Shown piece after piece: positions 5,733-7,477 of a stretch of DNA of 7,477 nt. The notes under the pieces are model-generated. The model did not search any database, was not told the DNA's origin, and was given only the letters and a program-made list of their open reading frames with translations. How positions within the stretch are numbered: position 1 is the stretch's first letter; each line of letters opens with the position of its first letter. Position numbers and translations under genes: made by a program. Source of the stretch: Anaerolineae bacterium (lineage in GTDB: Bacteria > Chloroflexota > Anaerolineae > DRVO01); NCBI GenBank assembly GCA_012719195.1, contig JAAYAV010000121.1, positions 1 through 7,477 of the forward strand. The letters are read 5' to 3'.

Positions 5733-5774
5733 AACGCAGACAGGGCCGCTCGCTTGAGCGGCCCTGTCTGCGTT
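5733..5774. terminator. Perfect 19-bp hairpin between convergent operons
   Basis: Arms 5733-5751 and 5756-5774 are exact reverse complements (19 bp) around the loop GCTT. It sits 21 bases after the NifX-like B stop and 19 bases after the DUF5320 stop on the other strand, so it probably terminates both operons. There is no strong U-run on the plus strand; the minus strand has a short GTTTCC. A second weaker stem (CCGGG-ATCG-CCCGG) lies at 5779-5792. Confidence 0.7.
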
Positions 5775-5793
5775 ACGTCCGGGATCGCCCGGG

Positions 5794-6147
5794 CTAGCCC
5801 TGATCTTCTAGTTCGCGCAAGCGAGCCTGAATATCTTCCAGCATAGACCCGAGAGTCTCTTGCTGGGACCTCAGTGCCTGCACTTCCTGCTCGCGGCTGG
5901 GCGCTACCGGTGGCACCGCGCCCCAAGCGGGCTGCGACCCGAAGCGCGCCCAGCCGGGCACGCCGGTGGCGTAGTACCAGTTCCGCCGGCCCCAGCCGCC
6001 GCCACCGCGGCCGCCGAAGCCCATACCGAAGCCTCTACCACCCACCGGGTTGGCATACCCGGGCGTGCTGTACCCAGCGCAGTAGCCTGCCCCTCTGCCG
6101 GTCATGGGGCCCATGCCAGCCGGGCCCGTTCTGTCTCCTCTAGGCAT
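5794..6147 (-). CDS. DUF5320 protein with C-terminal coiled coil
   Basis: 117 residues. N-terminal signature MPRGDRTGPAGMGPMTGRGA followed by GYC (Y22, C23), the DUF5320 hallmark. Then a Gly/Arg-rich low-complexity stretch (about 30-60) containing NWYYATG, a Pro-rich linker, and a charged helix at 84-117 (SREQEVQALRSQQ...RLRELEDQG) that reads as a coiled coil. The ATG at 6147 has AGGAGG at 6155-6160, 7 nt away. It is last in the padR-DUF5320-DUF5320 operon, 33 bases after the paralogue. DUF5320 proteins are common beside PadR and NifX/MinD genes in anaerobes; their function is unknown. The disordered Gly region plus coiled coil suggests a scaffold or oligomerising protein, which is speculative. 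Confidence 0.85.
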   Translation of the reverse strand: MPRGDRTGPAGMGPMTGRGAGYCAGYSTPGYANPVGGRGFGMGFGGRGGGGWGRRNWYYATGVPGWARFGSQPAWGAVPPVAPSREQEVQALRSQQETLGSMLEDIQARLRELEDQG

Positions 6148-6180
6148 TTCACTTCCTCCTGAAGTCTTGTTGTGTGCGAG

Positions 6181-6420
6181 TTACCAGCGACCGCGTCCGC
6201 GACCGCCGCCGCGTCCGCCTCGACGACCCCGACCCAGACCGAATCCAAGTCCGAGCCGGCTGCCGAAGTTGGACCAGGCGGTGGCCAGCCGGCCACCCAA
6301 TCCAGCATACCCCACTGGCGCCTGTCCCGGCTGATCCGGTAGGCGAACGGAGCAGTATCCGCGTCCGCCACCGGTCATCGGTCCGGCACCGGAGGGTCCG
6401 GTTCCATCAAACCTAGGCAT
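6181..6420 (-). CDS. DUF5320-like protein, short form with Arg/Gly tail
   Basis: 79 residues. It shares the N-terminal signature MPRFDGTGPSGAGPMTGGGR-GYC with its downstream neighbour, with Y22 and C23 in the same place. The middle is a stretch of about 30 residues with hydrophobic elements (VGYAGLGGRLATAWSNF), and the last 17 are almost pure Arg/Gly. No coiled coil, so it is the short form. GGAGGTGA (minus strand, near 6428-6435) gives a strong ribosome site before the ATG at 6420. It is in the middle of the padR operon, 49 bases after padR. Function unknown; the Arg/Gly tail could bind nucleic acid or interact with the other DUF5320 protein. Confidence 0.8.
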   Translation of the reverse strand: MPRFDGTGPSGAGPMTGGGRGYCSVRLPDQPGQAPVGYAGLGGRLATAWSNFGSRLGLGFGLGRGRRGGRGGGRGRGRW

Positions 6421-6469
6421 CCTGTGTCACCTCCCTTTCCTCAATACGCTCTGCCGCCCGAGATCGCCT

Positions 6470-6844
6470 CTAGCGGCTACGGTCGTACTCCTGCAGAAAC
6501 CGGTGCAGTATCCGGTCGGTAGCCCGAAGCTGCTCCACCCAGTTCCCAAGCAGCCCCTCTCCTGCCGCCGTCAGTCGGTACACCCGCCGCGGCGGCCCCA
6601 GTGATCCTTGGCTCTCCATCTCGGAGATAACCATCCCTTCCGCCTCCAGGGCCGTCAGAGTACGGTAGACGGTGCTGGAGTCCACCGGGTAGTCTGCGAA
6701 CCCCACGCTCGAGAGCCCATTGACGAGGTCGTACCCGTGGCTGGGGCCCCGCTGAAGCAGGAGAAGCAGGGCCGGCTGCACGAAGCCGCGTATCTGGCTC
6801 GGCCCCTCGCCGCGTCCCCCTCTCCATCTGCCTCTGCCTCTCAT
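6470..6844 (-). CDS. PadR family winged-helix transcriptional regulator
   Basis: 124 residues, a normal length for short (s2-type) PadR proteins. The winged-helix domain covers about residues 18-97: GFVQPALLLLLQRGPSHGYD (the PadR L-x-GPxHGYD signature at 26-40), then VDSSTVYRTLTALEAEGMV (recognition helix) and RRVYRLTAAGEGLL (wing). A C-terminal helix (98-124) should mediate dimerisation. The first 15 residues are Arg/Gly-rich (MRGRGRWRGGRGEG), echoing the tails of the DUF5320 genes it leads. ATG at 6844, with GAGGGA about 6 nt upstream. It heads the operon, with its own promoter and tandem repeats just downstream of the start site, so autoregulation of padR-DUF5320 is likely. Ligand unknown. 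Confidence 0.92.
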   Translation of the reverse strand: MRGRGRWRGGRGEGPSQIRGFVQPALLLLLQRGPSHGYDLVNGLSSVGFADYPVDSSTVYRTLTALEAEGMVISEMESQGSLGPPRRVYRLTAAGEGLLGNWVEQLRATDRILHRFLQEYDRSR

Positions 6845-6867
6845 CCGGCTTCCCTCTCACTGGGTGT

Positions 6868-6895
6868 CGCTACTAGCGTTCCGCTATTTGCGTTA
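6868..6895 (-). promoter_or_regulatory. Two tandem 14-bp repeats, candidate PadR operator
   Basis: Plus strand CGCTACTAGCGTTC (6868-6881) followed directly by CGCTATTTGCGTTA (6882-6895); 11 of 14 positions match. Each begins with a small dyad, CGCTA-C-TAGCG being a perfect 11-bp palindrome and CGC-TATTT-GCG a 3-bp version. They lie just downstream of the expected transcription start of padR, where a repressor would block initiation or elongation. Confidence 0.4.
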
Positions 6896-6904
6896 TGCAT
6901 CTAG

Positions 6905-6933
6905 ATAATAGCACCTAGTTGAGGGCTTGTCAA
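6905..6933 (-). promoter_or_regulatory. Near-consensus promoter of the padR-DUF5320 operon
   Basis: Minus strand: TTGACA (6933-6928), a 17-nt spacer, then TATTAT (6910-6905). This is a perfect -35 and a 5-of-6 -10 at ideal spacing. The start site would fall near 6898, giving a leader of about 54 nt to the ATG at 6844. Confidence 0.8.
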
Positions 6934-6973
6934 TACCCAATCACCACTTCATTGGGTGGATCCGCAAGGAAGA

Positions 6974-7005
6974 GAGAGCCGGCCGAGTGTCACCGGCCGG
7001 CTCTC
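6974..7005 (-). terminator. Hairpin terminator after the uroporphyrinogen decarboxylase-like gene
   Basis: Arms 6974-6985 and 6994-7005 pair perfectly (12 bp, GAGAGCCGGCCG) around an 8-nt loop. On the minus strand it follows the stop at 7031 by about 25 bases and is followed by a pyrimidine-rich TCTTCCTT, consistent with termination. It insulates the padR promoter just downstream. Confidence 0.65.
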
Positions 7006-7030
7006 CAAGGTGCAGTTGGCGTCTGGGTTA

Positions 7031-7477
7031 CTAATAGCGGCAGCGCGCCGCCTCGTCGTAGAGCGCCAACAAGTTCGCCGTGCTCACGTCATCCTGCACC
7101 ACGTTGTTGGGCGCCAGGATAAGTCCGCCCCCGGCGCCGCAAGTCTCGAACCGTAGGCGCACCTCTCGCCGAACGTCCTCCGGCGTGCCGTGCGGGAGCG
7201 TCTGCTGCGACGAGATGGTGGCGTGCAGGGTGAGCCGATCGCCATGCTCGCCCTTCACCCAGGCCGGATCCATGCACTCCGGCTGCACCGGGTCGAGGAT
7301 GTCGAATCCGATCTCGGCGATGTCGCCCACAATGGCCGACACGTCGCCGTCGCTGTGGAAGAAGAAGCGCGTCGCCGGCACCTCTCGGCGCACCGCCTCG
7401 ATCACTGACTGCAGCCGGGGCTTGAAGAACCGCCGCCACAACGCCGGGTTCATCATCATGCCCTGCTGAGCGGCCAC
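7031..7477 (-). CDS. Uroporphyrinogen decarboxylase (URO-D) family protein, C-terminal part
   Basis: Partial gene: the last 148 residues are in the window and the 5' end lies off the right edge. It is recognisable as a URO-D/MtaA-like (corrinoid methyltransferase-related) TIM-barrel end, with FFHSDGD near the start, IGFDILDPVQPECMDP, GDRLTLHATISSQQTLPHGTP and GGGLILAPNN with a NLLALYDEAAR helix near the end. Such proteins in anaerobes often act in methyl transfer to corrinoids rather than haem synthesis, but the substrate cannot be read from this part. The hairpin 25 bases downstream marks its end. No functional link to the neighbouring padR operon is evident. Confidence 0.85.
   Translation of the reverse strand: MAAQQGMMMNPALWRRFFKPRLQSVIEAVRREVPATRFFFHSDGDVSAIVGDIAEIGFDILDPVQPECMDPAWVKGEHGDRLTLHATISSQQTLPHGTPEDVRREVRLRFETCGAGGGLILAPNNVVQDDVSTANLLALYDEAARCRY

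Noticed and set aside
5791..5800. 10-bp palindrome GGGCTAGCCC
   Set aside because: It spans the DUF5320 stop codon and is short enough to be chance in GC-rich sequence.
5860..6416. Plus-strand Pro/Arg-rich frames opposite the DUF5320 genes
   Set aside because: They are complements of Gly/Arg low-complexity codons; the minus-strand frames have strong ribosome sites and the DUF5320 signature.

Overview
The window is a GC-rich, gene-dense bacterial segment. It has strong AGGAGG-type ribosome sites, sigma-70-like TTGACA/TATTAT promoters and a gene set typical of strict anaerobes: ferredoxin-bearing MinD-type ATPases, NifX/orange-protein-like proteins, DUF5320 proteins with a PadR regulator, a DegV protein and a uroporphyrinogen-decarboxylase-like protein. 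This points to an anaerobic, high-GC lineage such as Chloroflexota, a deep Actinobacteriota clade or a high-GC Firmicute. The sequence alone does not settle which. No nitrogenase structural genes, RNA genes, mobile elements or CRISPR arrays are visible.

Left part (1-2260, all minus strand): the 5' end of a gene for a secreted protein (runs off the left edge), a 416-base non-coding leader region with several hairpins, a DegV fatty-acid-binding protein, and an XRE-HTH/cupin regulator with its own extended -10 promoter.

Centre (2313-5711, plus strand): a six-gene operon starting next to a 24-bp dyad that looks like an operator. The order is NifX-like protein A, a Gly-rich double-CPxC zinc-ribbon protein, two tandem MinD-family ATPases with inserted 2x[4Fe-4S] ferredoxin domains (overlapping ATGA), a free 2x[4Fe-4S] ferredoxin with an unusual C-terminal tail, and NifX-like protein B. 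It resembles the anaerobe-specific orange-protein (ORP) gene cluster of Desulfovibrio, but lacks its sigma-54 regulation and is paired with a divergent XRE-cupin regulator. The likely theme is ATP-dependent, ferredoxin-linked handling of a metal or metal-sulfur cofactor carried by the NifX-like proteins. The true function of such clusters is not well established.

Right part (5733-7477, minus strand): a perfect 19-bp hairpin separates the operon from a convergent padR-DUF5320-DUF5320 operon. That operon has a near-consensus promoter followed by two tandem 14-bp repeats that look like PadR operators. Beyond it lie a strong hairpin terminator and the 3' part of a uroporphyrinogen decarboxylase-family gene (runs off the right edge). 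The most interesting content is the NifX/MinD/ferredoxin operon together with the adjacent DUF5320/PadR unit, which share the same intergenic space, and the two candidate operator sites.
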